Positions 1 through 11,719 of a stretch of 64,000 bases of DNA are shown one piece after another. Origin of the DNA: Phoma sp. XZ068 (Eukaryota; Ascomycota; Dothideomycetes; Pleosporales; Didymellaceae); contig RBKR01000026.1 in assembly GCA_004835665.1 (NCBI GenBank), positions 186,001-250,000 of the forward strand, in the 5' to 3' direction. The notes beneath the pieces were generated by a model. The model saw only the letters and a list, made by a program, of their open reading frames with translations. It ran no database searches and had not been told where the DNA came from. Position numbers and translations under genes: made by a program. The stretch's first letter is position 1. Each line of letters starts with the position of its first letter.

Positions 1-1987
1 ATGGCAACGCACGGATCCTAGCGATCATCTGCTCGACTGCACCGGAAGTGCTTTGTATAGGCTCATGTCGTCCTATTTGTTGCAGTAACCGTAAACCAGT
101 ATGAAGTTTATCAAAGCTGTCAGCTGAAGCGGGGTTACTGTCACGTAAAGCAGCAAGTCCAAGAACGAAACATGCACCCTCGAGGTAGAATCCATGGGTG
201 TACAAGCCCTGTGATTGTTAGCCCGTTGAAGCAGTTATGGATTCCAGCGGTGCGTACCTCGGTCCCGATCTGCAGCGAGAACAAGGAGTCGCAGAAGTCA
301 ATAATCTCCCTCGCCGAGTTCACACATCTTTCGGCCGCCTCATAGACCACAGTCATCTCGACACCGCCGTTACGCTCTTTGAGAATGTCTTTCACTCCTC
401 GGCGTTTCAATTCTAGACATAGTACCAGAAATGGTCTAAAGAGTAGCAACTTCGTGACATAGAACGCTGCATCGATGTTAGCTGGCTGGTAGGCTCCGAC
501 CGCGATTTGACTTACCATATGAGAAGGTGATATGCCATGCTAGATCCTCTCCTGCTAGTGCAAGAAGCGGGCCACCAATTTCCAATCGAGTATCTTTCTT
601 GAGCGATGTCGAATATTCGCAGAGCTGTTGGAATGTGGCTTCAGCAGCTACCAAATCCGCACCAACCCCTTCGTCAAGACTATATATCCGATGAGCAGAG
701 CGAGCAATAGCGCACAGCCGAACGAAGTAGGCCGAATAAGACCTATCGTCTGGCTGTGGAAAGGCGATATCTCCATCAGCCAAACCAGGTTGTTTGCCCA
801 TCTTGAAGCATAGCAAACTCTCGTTACAATACAACACCCACATTGTCTGTTTCGAATCGTTTTTATTTCTGCGGTGCGCTCCAGCGGCAAAAGCTTTGCG
901 GATGGCGCCTCCAAGATGCAGATAGCAAATGTTCGGTCTCCCAGCCTCGAACTCGAGTAGGGCAAGCATTAGAGTGGCTTGTGCAATCTTAACACTAATG
1001 TCGTACATCATTGTCACCGCGACTGCACGGGCTTGTGCAATAAAGAATTGCTGGTGTGGAAGATTGAACAGCGGCATTGCGCCTATTCCTAGCGCAATAA
1101 CGACCAGGGCTCTGTCGGCAACATACAGATGACTCCCTTCGCCCCGACCGTACAGCTTTTCGAAATTGGCGCAGAGTTCATTGGAATCCAGGAAAGGTAG
1201 TCGAGGACATGCTGTCACTAAGAAATTGCGTAGCGCTATTTGGGCCGAAGCATAGCTGGTGCTGTCAAAATCTTCCAGATGTTGAGCAGGGTTGGTCAGG
1301 TGGTCGAAAACAATGTGCTGGTAGTTGTAGCTCCTGATACTCCGGTCACCATTCTGCACCTCTTCGACATTAGGATTCGGGTAATCCGAAGGCGATCCGG
1401 GCATAGGAAGGTGGGCATCAATGTGTTGCAGAACGGACAACGGCGATGAAGCTCCGTAAAACAACTCGGTTCTTCCTCGAACCGTATCCTGTGTTGCGCG
1501 AATGTTGTTGAAGATTGCTAGACGATGCGGCATAGAATGAGGCAGGCCATCCAGAGACGTATCATTGCTGTTGTCGTGGGGTGCCGTAATGGACCTTCGT
1601 GGTAGATTGAACGAGGGACCATTGAAGCTAGATTTCCCTGATATCTCTGATTTTGTTGGAGTCGCCCGTCTGGCTCGCTGACGAACGTAGGATCGATACG
1701 AGCATTGGCTGTTCCGCCGAATGCATACGCTGCATGGCGTTTTGCCGTCGCATTTCAGCTTTCTACGTCGACACTCTGCAACTTGTTACGTCTGTTCTAC
1801 GGTACGGGAAGCACGTGGTCTACGTACCCTCGCATGCTTTCGGGATCTTCGAGACACGGCCAACGACGACTAAGATGCCCGTCAGCAAATCAAAGCTCAG
1901 GAGTAAACATCCTATAGATTGCGCGCCAAGCTTACCGGCTTCTGTTACATTACGAATACCATCGTTTGCAATGCTAGGAGCGGACAT
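1..1987 (-). CDS. Zn2Cys6 fungal transcription factor (3' end outside window)
   Basis: Likely DNA-binding transcription regulator of the nucleus. I read five exons on the minus strand: 1987-1936, 1869-1828, 1775-516, 466-258 and 208-1, the last running off the window (at least 590 residues). The N-terminus has a complete binuclear zinc cluster at residues 30-56 with spacing CX2CX6CX5CX2CX6C, which appears only when the two short first introns (1870-1935 and 1776-1827) are removed. The middle and C-terminal parts resemble the fungal-specific regulatory domain. Intron 467-515 has a perfect GCTAAC branch site 11 nt before its acceptor, and intron 209-257 joins two open frames cleanly. ATG 1987 is the only in-frame start before the zinc cluster. 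Target genes are unknown, and neighbours do not suggest a cluster-specific role. Confidence 0.85.
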
Positions 1988-2585
1988 GAGGGAGGGATGC
2001 GCTTCGGAGGAGCGCGGACGGAATTGCAGTGATAAATCCGACGAAGCTAACTACGCAGCGCACAGTTATGTCTACTGTGTATACACCTGCATATCACGCG
2101 CCGACTCTAGCATTTTCCGTAAGCACACAAATATGAGTGTTGTCTCTACGCGTCAGAACGGATTTCCAGTCGTATCAAGGAGACACGTCGTTCACAAGTG
2201 GTGAAGAGTGATGCCGCCTTACTAAGCAAAACTAGTGCATCGTGCCGCGGTTCACGACAGGGTTCGACGCCCCTTTATCTATTCTTCCTTGTATTATATG
2301 CACTGCACAAGGTGTACAGTTTCGCACTAAAAAGGTTCTCGTAAACAGCCTCGGGTGCAGATTTAAGCATCGTAGACGCACTCGATATATTTCGCGTCCT
2401 AACAGAGTAATCCTCCAGGATGTATTCTTCTCGACATAGGCAGAATGAGTATTCACGCATCTAATAATGCTTTTTCCCCTGTCAAACTTTCCACAGACTT
2501 GTAACACTACAATTCGTATTCCCTCAAATCAAACTGTTGCTGTCCACCACGGTATCTACTCAAACGTCAGCCATCAATTCTATCA
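1988..2585. other. Intergenic, upstream of the Zn2Cys6 gene
   Basis: This holds the promoter side of the regulator gene and the 3' flank of the WW-domain gene. Short open frames on both strands show no recognisable protein features. I see no RNA gene or clear repeat. Confidence 0.5.
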
Positions 2586-4359
2586 TCATCCCCAGTCATC
2601 AAAATACTCACAAGTCGTACCCGGCGGATCCAACAACATCAACGCGTTATCCTGGCCCTGCAGCGCCAATGAATTCTCAGCAAAATTGGCATCGATCGCC
2701 GTCTGCGCATCCATCACACCAGCGGCGTCGCCTCCGCCCCAGGAACCGCCGAAGTCTCCCTCGCCGGCACCAGCCGCCGCACCGTCGAAGATCCCGCCGT
2801 CCATGGCATCGACACCCAGCGCTAGTGCCCCGGCGGCGGCGACACCAATCGCTGCGCGTTTCCCCCACTTCTTCCAGTCCCCGGCGCCGGCTGCAGAAGG
2901 GGCTTTGGCGGCCCCAATTGTGCCGGGCTTACCAATCGGACTGGAAGCTTGGAAATGTGTGAATTTATTGGACATCTTGTTCATCATGCTTCCGCCCATG
3001 AGGCCTGCGGGCAGCATAGAGTTGCGCTTGGATTGTTGAGCCGGAGCCTGAACGTGAGACTGCTGCTGCTGTTGTTGTGGCTGGGCGAAGCCATTAGCTT
3101 GTTGTCCATACTGGACGTTGTTGGCGCCTGGCGGTGGCGGAGGGTAATATGCGTTTGAGTCGTTGGGCTGCGTTGGATATTTCGGTTGCTGTTGTTCAGT
3201 TGGTGGAGTGAGGACGTTGGGTTGCTGAGGGTTGTAGGTGCCGGATTTCGAGGGCTGATTGGAGTGTTGCTGCGGCTGAGAGTATTGCGGAGTCGGTGTT
3301 GACGGTGCATAGTTTGTGGTTGGAGTTCCAGTTTGAGGCGTGAAGCTGTGTTGTTGTCCCTGGTAAGATCCCGGAGTCGCAGGAGGAGAAAATTGCCCGA
3401 GACTTTGTGGTGTTGGCTGTTGCTGCTGAGGCTGTGGCTGCATCAATTGTCCATGCAGTGGTTGTTGCTGCCCAGGCTGCGTTTGCATCTGTTGCCCATA
3501 CTGTGGTTGTTGCTGTTGCGTAGCTTGCGGTTGCTGTTGTTGCCTGTATTGTGGCTGCTGTTGTTGCCCATATTGTGGATGTTGTTGTTGCGTAAACTGT
3601 GGTTGTTGCCGTTGCATGTGCTGTGGTTGTTGTCCATGTTGTGGTTGTGGTTGTCCATGCTGTGAATGCTGCGTCTGTTGCCCATATTGTTGTTGTTGTT
3701 GTTGCACAGGCTGAGTCTGCATCTGTTGCCCATACTGTGATTGCATCTGTTGCTGTCTAGGCTGTACTTGTTGTTGCGGCATAGGCTGTGGTCTCAGCTG
3801 CTGTTGCTGAAGCGTGTGCGCCTGAGTATCTTGCTGCTGAGACGCTGGGGCCTGAGTATACTGTTGCTGAGCCGTAGGACCTTGATGATATTGCTGTCCA
3901 TACTGCGCCTGACCGGCATTCGGGAAGTAACCCGCTTGTTGTTGATTTCCTTGTGCCACAGGATTTGACCCCAACGCCTGTAGATGAACCACCTGCCCAG
4001 GCAACGGTTTCCTCTGCACCGGCTGTTGCTGAACATGTCCCTGTTGTTGTACATATCCTTGCTGTTGCCCCTGTCCTTGTTGTTGAACTTGTCCTTGTCC
4101 TTGTCCAAATCCTGGTTGTACTTGTTGCGGAACGGGCGCAATCGCAGGTAACGTCCATGTACTCTCATTCGTACCGAGATTGATATAGAAACTACGTGCA
4201 TCTTGTAAGCATTGCGCAGTCCCCACCATTCCGTTAACAGCAGTCCAAAGAAAGGCACTGGGCTTACTATCGTGCGTACTGCGCACTCCATTCTGCCTTC
4301 CATCCCTGTGGGACCACGGGGGGTTGCTGCGCATTCATCGGCGCTGGAGAATAATTCAT
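2586..4359 (-). CDS. WW-domain protein with long Gln-rich low-complexity tail
   Basis: Two exons (4359-4268 and 4191-2586) give 565 residues. A single WW domain lies at about residues 13-46, with its two Trp at 20 and 43 and an aromatic centre. It is complete only when intron 4192-4267 is removed using the acceptor that follows the GCACGTAG. WW domains bind proline-rich ligands. From about residue 55 to 330 the protein is dominated by Gln, with Pro, Gly, Tyr and Met in short imperfect repeats of the QQ-P-QYGQQ type. It then becomes Pro/Tyr/Ser-rich and ends in a Gly/Ala-rich segment after a short basic stretch (KKWGKR). The composition resembles prion-like or phase-separating scaffolds. The partner and function are unknown. 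An unseen intron near the 3' end is possible, because a GTGAGT occurs shortly before the stop. Confidence 0.8.
3050..4130. repeat. CTG/TTG-rich imperfect triplet repeat coding poly-Gln
   Basis: The plus strand shows dense TTG/CTG triplets (minus strand CAA/CAG). They occur in units of roughly 24-33 nt that repeat imperfectly inside the WW gene. CAA and CAG are mixed, so this is not a pure microsatellite. Confidence 0.75.
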
Positions 4360-5977
4360 ATATATCGTAATCGTAGGTACAATGATATTCAAGTTCTGTA
4401 AAGTCCAACAGCCTCGCAGCCTCGCGAGGGCGTCCGCCGCCTTTAACCCTCGGTGCATCTCACATTCCCATCCTTAACCCCATAGAAACTACCATCCGCC
4501 CAACATCCAGATTACCATCCGCATTAACGTCTGCTCGCGACCATCGGATGCTGAACGCACGGCGTTTCAATTGGCGCACCCGCGGCCCTAGACCGAGCCT
4601 TTTACGCCTCACGACCCAATGCAGAGCGCCTAAGCGAAGGCTGAACAGGAAAAGTCTGACTGCGGCCTAGTCGCCGCAACACCACTCTTTCTCGAGAATA
4701 AGTCGACATCCACGTGGTGAGATTGTGCTAAAACGAGTCCAGACCCGGGAATATCGAGCGTCCGTGGTTTCCGTACCGGGAACCACACGCCCAACGCCGG
4801 CTCGGGGGCGGTAGCGTGGAAGACGTGAAAGAGGCGGCTGTAGAACATTCTCAAGGCTGTTGAACATTCATGTGAAGAAAAGGTCTACGCAGAAACTCGT
4901 TTCCTTCTTAAGAAATTTTTTATCGTGTGCAAAAACAACACTTACCGGCATCTTGTTCAAGCAACGCGCCACAGCACCTACAGTACTCCAAACCACTCCA
5001 AAAATCGAGAAAATGATTGGACTTGCAACCCTCTTTACGCCATCTTCATTGCACTTTTGACAATAGGCGCGGTGTAGTAGCCACATGATAAACAGGCACG
5101 CACACAAGTTTCAGTCTCCCTAACCTACTATTCAAAGAAACAATCTCTTCGTACACTTCCCTAGCTTAAGAGACCTCTATCTACTACCAACCTCCATACT
5201 AAAACTCACTAAAGTAGCAACCTCCGCTGATATATAGACACAGGGCACGTTTCAAGCCACAGAGGAGCTCAAGGTATGTATAGAGGCTCTAGGGTGTAGC
5301 TAGAGAACACGATAGCAACAGGATGAGATACACTATCCCCCTACTCGATTTCCTCTTGTGTAGAAGACGTATGAGAGGGCTTTTGAAAAGTCTTGGTGAG
5401 AATGTGCCTACATTTTCTCTAGCTTAAGAGGAGCCTCTGTTGCTAGTTGTGGTTAACTTGTGCTAAAGCAGCAATCTCCGCTTATATATATATATAGACG
5501 CAGGGCATATTTCAACCCACAGAGGAGCTCAAAGCACACCTTTCCTCACTGCTGGCGTGTCTTGCGCATAGCACAGTAGAAGATGTGTGAGAAGCCAGTT
5601 CAAAGCTCTTGTTGACTAAATGCCTACATCTTCTGGCTCAAAGAGGACGTCTATCTGCTCGTTACCTACATATGTTATAACACTCTCCAATTCATACACG
5701 GACGCACAGCAAGTTCGAACTCCATCGGAGCTAAAGCACGAATATCCACGCCGGCATCCGAGCAGGATCTGGTCCGGGGTTATGTGTAGAAAACGAACAC
5801 ACCACGACATCAACGAGACGGGACGTGAAGTAGAAGTAGAAGTAGCATTGCATATCCCGAACCTAGCAACACAACACAACACAACTCTACTACACATCCC
5901 TACCCACCCAACCGGCCATCCCTCAAAACGCCACCCACAACCTTTCAAGAACCCGCCATACATCCATCCCACTTTCC
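4360..5977. other. Gene-poor interval between WW and hydantoinase genes
   Basis: No supported gene. The 5' part is the WW gene promoter. The interval 5150-5640 contains two degenerate direct repeats (separate entry). Short open frames here have no domain-like content. Confidence 0.5.
5152..5640. repeat. Two tandem degenerate ~225-255-bp direct repeats
   Basis: Copy 1 starts near 5160 and copy 2 near 5411. Both contain, in the same order, CTAGCTTAAGAG, a tatata-GACRCAGGGCAYRTTTCAA block, CCACAGAGGAGCTCAA, GTAGAAGAYGTRTGAGA and a final TGCCTACATYTTCT. Copy 2 also carries a (TA)n tract near 5484-5496. Several differences are C/T or G/A transitions, as repeat-induced point mutation would leave. 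No coding frame is preserved. Confidence 0.7.
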
Positions 5978-8900
5978 TTAAATGCGGTCCCAAACGCCCA
6001 ACCCTTCCTCCCTCATCTTCGCATACCACTCCTTCACATACGGCAGCCCCGTATGCGGCCCATACGGATCCCTCTCCCACTGCGGCCGCGGGGGATCAAG
6101 ACCGGTATCCTCCCTGCACCGCTGGACTAACTGACTCATCGTACCGCCGCGGTCGTATCCGACGTCTTCGCCGCCTTGCTCATCGTGCACGCCTGGCTTC
6201 GTCCCGTTTACCTGTCTCTTCTTTTGCGCGTCTGCGTCAGCGCGCATAGATGCGCGGAGGGACGTTGTAGCTGCTTCGTCGACGGCGAAGTCCGGGTTGA
6301 CAACGACGCCGTAGTTGCTAGCTGCGCCTGCGAACGAGACAAGGCGGCGATGCACTTCTTTTGCGACGATGGCTGCGGGGCGGGTGAGGGGGTCGCCTAG
6401 GCCGCCGCCGCCCCAGGTGATCCATTCGAGGACGTCGCCTGGTATGTCAGTTTAGAATGCACATTACTTGCTTCGATCGCGAAGGAATGGTGTCAGGGGT
6501 GAAAACGTACCAGGGTAAACGTGCAGGTAGTCCATCTTACTCTGCACAAGCTCCATGTTCTCCGCCTCTTTGTCGGTACCGTGGGAATTATTCCTGTAGA
6601 TAATCTTCCTGCTCCTACTCCCCGGCTTGCCTCCATTCACGCCCCACGGCTTGACCATCCACCTGTCATCGTGGATACTCAGATCGCCCTCGCACAGCCA
6701 CCTATACAGCGTGCGCTGCGCATTCCCGCCGCGATAGAATCCTGCTCCGCCTGAATCCGCAAGCGCTTCGTTCGCCTCGATGATGACGGGGAAGTACAGC
6801 TCGATGTTCTCAGCGGGGATGGATTTGATCGCTGGGAACAGGCAGTGGCAATCTGGTCCGTCGCCGATGGGCCGCGCAGGTACGCCGCCGAAGCCGATTT
6901 GGTAGAGGAGGTAGAATTCGCCCGAGGGTTTGAAGCCGGAGTAGAAGAGGTGCGGGGAGTCGGAGAAGCCTGCTGCGCAGCGGTATGCGGGGTTGCGCTG
7001 GCCGAAGAGCGCTTGCATGACGTCCATCACTCGACCCAGCAGGTGCGTGCGACAGCTTACTGCTGCGGGGCGTAGGGGGCGGAGGATGGTGCCGGAGGGG
7101 ATGCGGATGTCAATGAGGTCGTGGAAGCCATCGTTGACGACGACGTGAGGATCGTAGATGGCGAGGAGGTAGTAGCCGATGAAAATCTTGAACATGGTCT
7201 TGGAGAGGTAGAAGTTCATGGAACTGTTTGACTGTGGTGATGTGCCGTCCCAGTCGAAGACGAGCTTATCGCCCTCTTTCTGCATCGAGCAAGATATAGC
7301 GTAGGGACCGACGCCGTGGCCGTCATCGTCGATGAAGTCGGTAAACTTGGATTCCTCAGGCCCGATCTTGGTGTCGATGATGGTCTTAATTGCAATCCTG
7401 TTCTGCTCAAGGAGGTAGTCTGTCGCCGCTTCATATATCTCAACACCATACCGCTCGCAAAGCTCGTTGACACGCGTAGCTGCTGTCCTGCAGGCGGTTA
7501 CCAATGCCACCAGGTCGCTCTGAAACCAGTTTGGCATGCGTGAGTTGCGGAAGAGTACCGTCGCCAGGGCCTCGTTGTACACACCCTTCTCATAGAGCTT
7601 GACAATAGGTATCTGTAATCCATCCTCGAAGATCGTGCTCGCATTGATGCTCATCGACCCAGGCACTTTGCCCTGCACATCAGTCAGATGACCGAAGTTG
7701 GCCGCCCACCCTACAAGTCGATGCTTGTGGTGGATGGGAAGCAAGATGATAACATCATTCAGATGTGACACAGCTCCATCAATCTGATACACATCATTCG
7801 TGACGAAGACGTCTCCCTCCTCGATCGAACCGGTCCACCCATCCAGAAACTGCTGGATGAAGCTACCAAACTGACCAACAAGCATCTGCCCGCGGGTATT
7901 GGTAATCACATTGAACTCGTCTTGTTGCTCTCGAATAGCCGGACTCATCGCACATCGCAGCATGAGGGTGTCCATCTCGCGCCGTATAGAGGCCAGTGCT
8001 GAGCCAACAAGAGCGGGCAAGAGGGGTTGCTCGTGTACAAATTTCTCTGCGGACTCTTTCGTATGCGTTTTCTTGTCTGGCGTCCTCTTGGTCTCGGGCC
8101 AGATCAAGATATTGCCCATGGAGTCAACCTCGCCGATGTATCCAGGTAAGATCAAAGTATTCGAATCCATCTCAGTCACGACGGCAGGTCCAACGATCTT
8201 ATATCCAGCCTTTGTAATCTTACTTCGATCCCAAAATGTAGCTTCCACCTTCTTTCCCTGGTGGGTGATGGTTTGCTTGGCCATAATAGCGTCCTGGGGC
8301 GGTGTCGATGTGCCAGCTTTTTCAATTGGCTTCATAGCAACTTCCTCAGAGGCATCAATGACCCTGACGCGGAGGCGCATGATTTCAAGCTCATTATTAG
8401 CATGCGAGAAGGAGAACTGTTGCTCGTGCGCCTCGTTGAACTTGGTGCGTAGATGCTGCAAAAGGTGAGTGAAATCTTTTGCATCGTCTTCGCTGAAGTC
8501 CACCGTGAGCGTCATCGCTTGGCCCATGTACCGCATATCAGATTGATACACAATCTTTAGAGGAGCATGCGCATCTGCAAGCGATTCTTTCATCGTTTGT
8601 ACACAGCTGCTTCTCAGATCACCCAACGTTCTCGTAAGATCCTGGGGTTCGATCTCAGAGAAGGTCTTGATGTACGTGCAGCTGGACTCGTGCGACATTT
8701 TTGTGATAACGTCACCTTGGGCGCACAGTACACCTGGACTAGGCGGCACAATGACTGGCCAGGAACCGAGCAGCTTGCCCAGCGAGTTTGCATGCATTGG
8801 CCCAGCTCCACCAAGTGCCACAAGTGCGAAGTCGCGAGGATCATAGCCCTGCTCGACAGACACAAGTCGAAGCGCGCCATGCATAGACTCATTGACCAGG

Positions 8901-10263
8901 TCAATAATGCCCTCAGCTGCGGACGTCACATCCATGCCCATCTGATTTGCGATAGACTCAACAGCAGCAGCAGAAGCAGCGACATCGAGTTCAAACTTGC
9001 CACCAAGCAGCTTCGACGGCAGGTATCCCAGTGTGAGATTCGCATCCGTCACCGTTGCCTGCGTGCCTCCTTTGCCGTACGCAGCAGGTCCAGGGGTGGC
9101 GCCGCTAGACTCAGGACCTACGCGAAAGTTCTTCGAAAACTCATTATAGATGGCTATCGATCCTCCTCCCGCGCCTACCGTCTTCACGTCGACGGAAGGA
9201 GCCCGTACTGTCAGAGATCCAACTTCAGTCTCACGGCGAATGATGGCTTCGCTACCAGACAGCAGAGCGCAATCTGTACTCGTGCCACCCATATCGAACG
9301 TGATGAGGTTCTTGTAGGGCGTGTTCCTCGCGACTAGATGCGAAACGGCCTTGACGCCACCAGCCGGGCCGCTCATGAGGATGCGTACTGGCGTCTCGCC
9401 TGCAAGGTCTACCGATGTCAGGTCGCCATCCGATTTCAGTATGCGGAGGGTGTCTGTGTCTTTTGCCAGCTTTTTCTGGAGATTCTTCATGTACCTCTTC
9501 ACCACTGGCTTGACGATGGCGTTGGCGGCTGTCGTGACTGTCCGCTCGTACTCCTGGATCTCAGGCAATACATCAGTGGATGTGACGACCTCGATATCTG
9601 GACCGAACTCATCGAGCAAGATGCTGCGGACCTTCTCCTCATGAAGCTTATTGCAGAAGGAGTTCAGCAACGACACAGCGATGGCCTGCGGTTTCTGACG
9701 TTTCAGATCTTGCAGACTTTCGCGGAAGTCTGCCTCATCCAGCTCGTGGAAGACCTCGCCATTGATCTGTATGCGCTCTTTGGCCTCAACGGTCCGCTCT
9801 AGTGGCACGAGTGGCTCAGGTTGGACATAGTTGATCCATGCCCCAAGACCGCCAGGTATTTGACTCCTCCGTACCGTCAAGATGTCCTTGTGCCCTTTGG
9901 TGACGATCAGGCCCGCCTTTGCGCCCTTGCCCTCGAGCACTGCGTTCGTGCCCGTCGTTGTGCCATGGTGGATGTACTCGAACTTGCCGTTCCAGCTGTA
10001 CTTGTCTTGCAAGATGCGGCGCACTTGGTCTACGCCTTCCTGCACACCAATAGACTGATCGGTCGTATCTGTGGGGACTTTGGCGCGTATTGCTTCGCCG
10101 TCGGGGGTGATAACGCAGACATCAGTGAAGGTGCTGGTGGAGCGTCAATGCTATACGAACGATGACAGCTAGCGCACCTGCAAGGCTGTAGGAACAGCTA
10201 GGTATAGCAAGGAAGCGCCACTTACCCTCCAACATCAACGCCCAGTCTGTACCCTGGAGCCAT
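5978..10263 (-). CDS. Hydantoinase / 5-oxoprolinase family protein, HyuA-HyuB fusion
   Basis: Three exons (10263-10226, 10133-6511 and 6438-5978) code for 1373 residues, close to the ~1290 aa of eukaryotic 5-oxoprolinases. The N-terminal nucleotide-binding motif GVDVGGTFTD (residues 7-16) is created exactly by the first splice. Further ATP-fold motifs follow: HGTTTGTNAV, FDMGGTSTD and GAGGGS. The N-terminal two-thirds is the HyuA-like ATPase part, and from about residue 720 the HyuB-like part begins (EFNVITNTRG, and later WITWGGGGLGDP across the last intron). The family hydrolyses 5-oxoproline or hydantoins with ATP in the cytosol. Which substrate is used cannot be decided here. Stand-alone, minus strand, with no linked pathway genes. 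Confidence 0.9.
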
Positions 10264-11719
10264 ACCATGGGAAATCGGTCTTAACTTTGCGATTTGGCGG
10301 AGATCGCAGCTCTGCCAGCAACGGCCCTGCGTCATGCTACGTTTAAAAGCTCACATTTCTGGAGCTGTCTGCTAGCTAATGTCCGGCCGCGAACGGGCCC
10401 AGTTTCACGCCTCCGCTGCCATCTGCACCAATGCAGCTGGTGCAGATCCGGAGCCACTCCAAAGGAGAAAGTCGAGCTTCAAGGATAGCGATTGGCCCAG
10501 TAGCTTGGAACTGATCGCCCTTTGCGCTGTATTGTCAGCAAGAATGTCGATCTGCAACTCAATTGGAGCATATTCGCCCAATGAGGGGTCAATAATGCTG
10601 TTGGAGGGGGTCCTAGATGAGGCACCTGCAACCCCAACACCGTCCGCACAGAGATAGAGCTGCAGAGTGATCTTTTTAAAGGATCTCGATTCATTGAATT
10701 ATGCCCGTTGCACACACCCGCACACCCTTTGCTGCCATATTCTTTGCTGCCACATTCTGCCGCCTTCCCCTTACCTACCCAAGTGGATAAGAGACGCTAG
10801 TTTCCTCTTATCACCTGCTTTAGAAGAAACTATCCGTGCGTTAGAATGTCACTACACGTGGCGTGCTGGTGCAGAGATAGATGAAATTATGCTAGGGTTC
10901 CAGGTGGATGCAAGGGCGGGTACCAGGATGTCGATAAACTTGCTGTTGTGAGAGGCAGTAGGCAAGTGAGGCGTGCACGAATACTATAACCGAGATGTTG
11001 GTCCACAGAAAGTGGCATAGAGCTTGTGCCGCGGAGTGCTTTGCTGTCAAGTCTGGGTGCAATGTTGGACGGATCGAGGTGCTAGGGAGACGCCGTAGCG
11101 ATGCATAGCTGTACCTCACGTGCGCATGCGCTTGTGTTAGGCATGCTGAGAACGATGTCAACAATCGACAGAAGGCGGTTTTGTGAACATGATATATTAA
11201 CGTCGATTCGAACGGTTTCTGCACCATAGAGATGACAGTCGCTTCGATCGCAGACCAGTTTCCCTTCCCACTTGAGGTATCCATCATCATCATCGCCCCG
11301 GCTTATCCAAGCGCCGGTGGAGTGTCGTAAGCAAAAAGTAACTGTGAATCGAAAGAAGAGAAGAAAAGCAGTACAACTACAAAAAGTATGTCGTGCTCGC
11401 AAAGATGCAGAACACGCAGAGCTCGGTGGCCGAGCTCCGAGAAAGGAGTCTCCGTAGCGACAGCGAACTGTGTAGAGAGAGCAGCATGCAAACGCAAGGT
11501 TGACGCCAAGTAAATGCAAGGCAGACGCAAAAGTGGCTGGTTAAGACATGGTGGCGAAGCGAATGTCGTGAAGCGGTAAAGTTGGTGCGTGGGAGGCCCA
11601 GGGCGCTTATGTTGGGCGATAACTGACACGGAGGAGTGCGATATGCAGGTTGCTAGAAGAGCTCAGCCCAACAGTGATGTCTAGCCATCATGTCATGTCT
11701 AGCCATCGTGTCTTCCGGG
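10264..11719. other. Intergenic, no gene seen
   Basis: Promoter side of the hydantoinase gene and 3' flank of the Nbp2-like gene, both on the minus strand. The open frames present are short, lack ATG-consistent codon use and look like chance. No tRNA-like B box or repeat was found. Confidence 0.5.

Noticed and set aside
5110..5130. CCCTAACCTA as telomerase RNA template or telomeric repeat
   Set aside because: Only ~1.5 repeat units and no surrounding telomere-like sequence.
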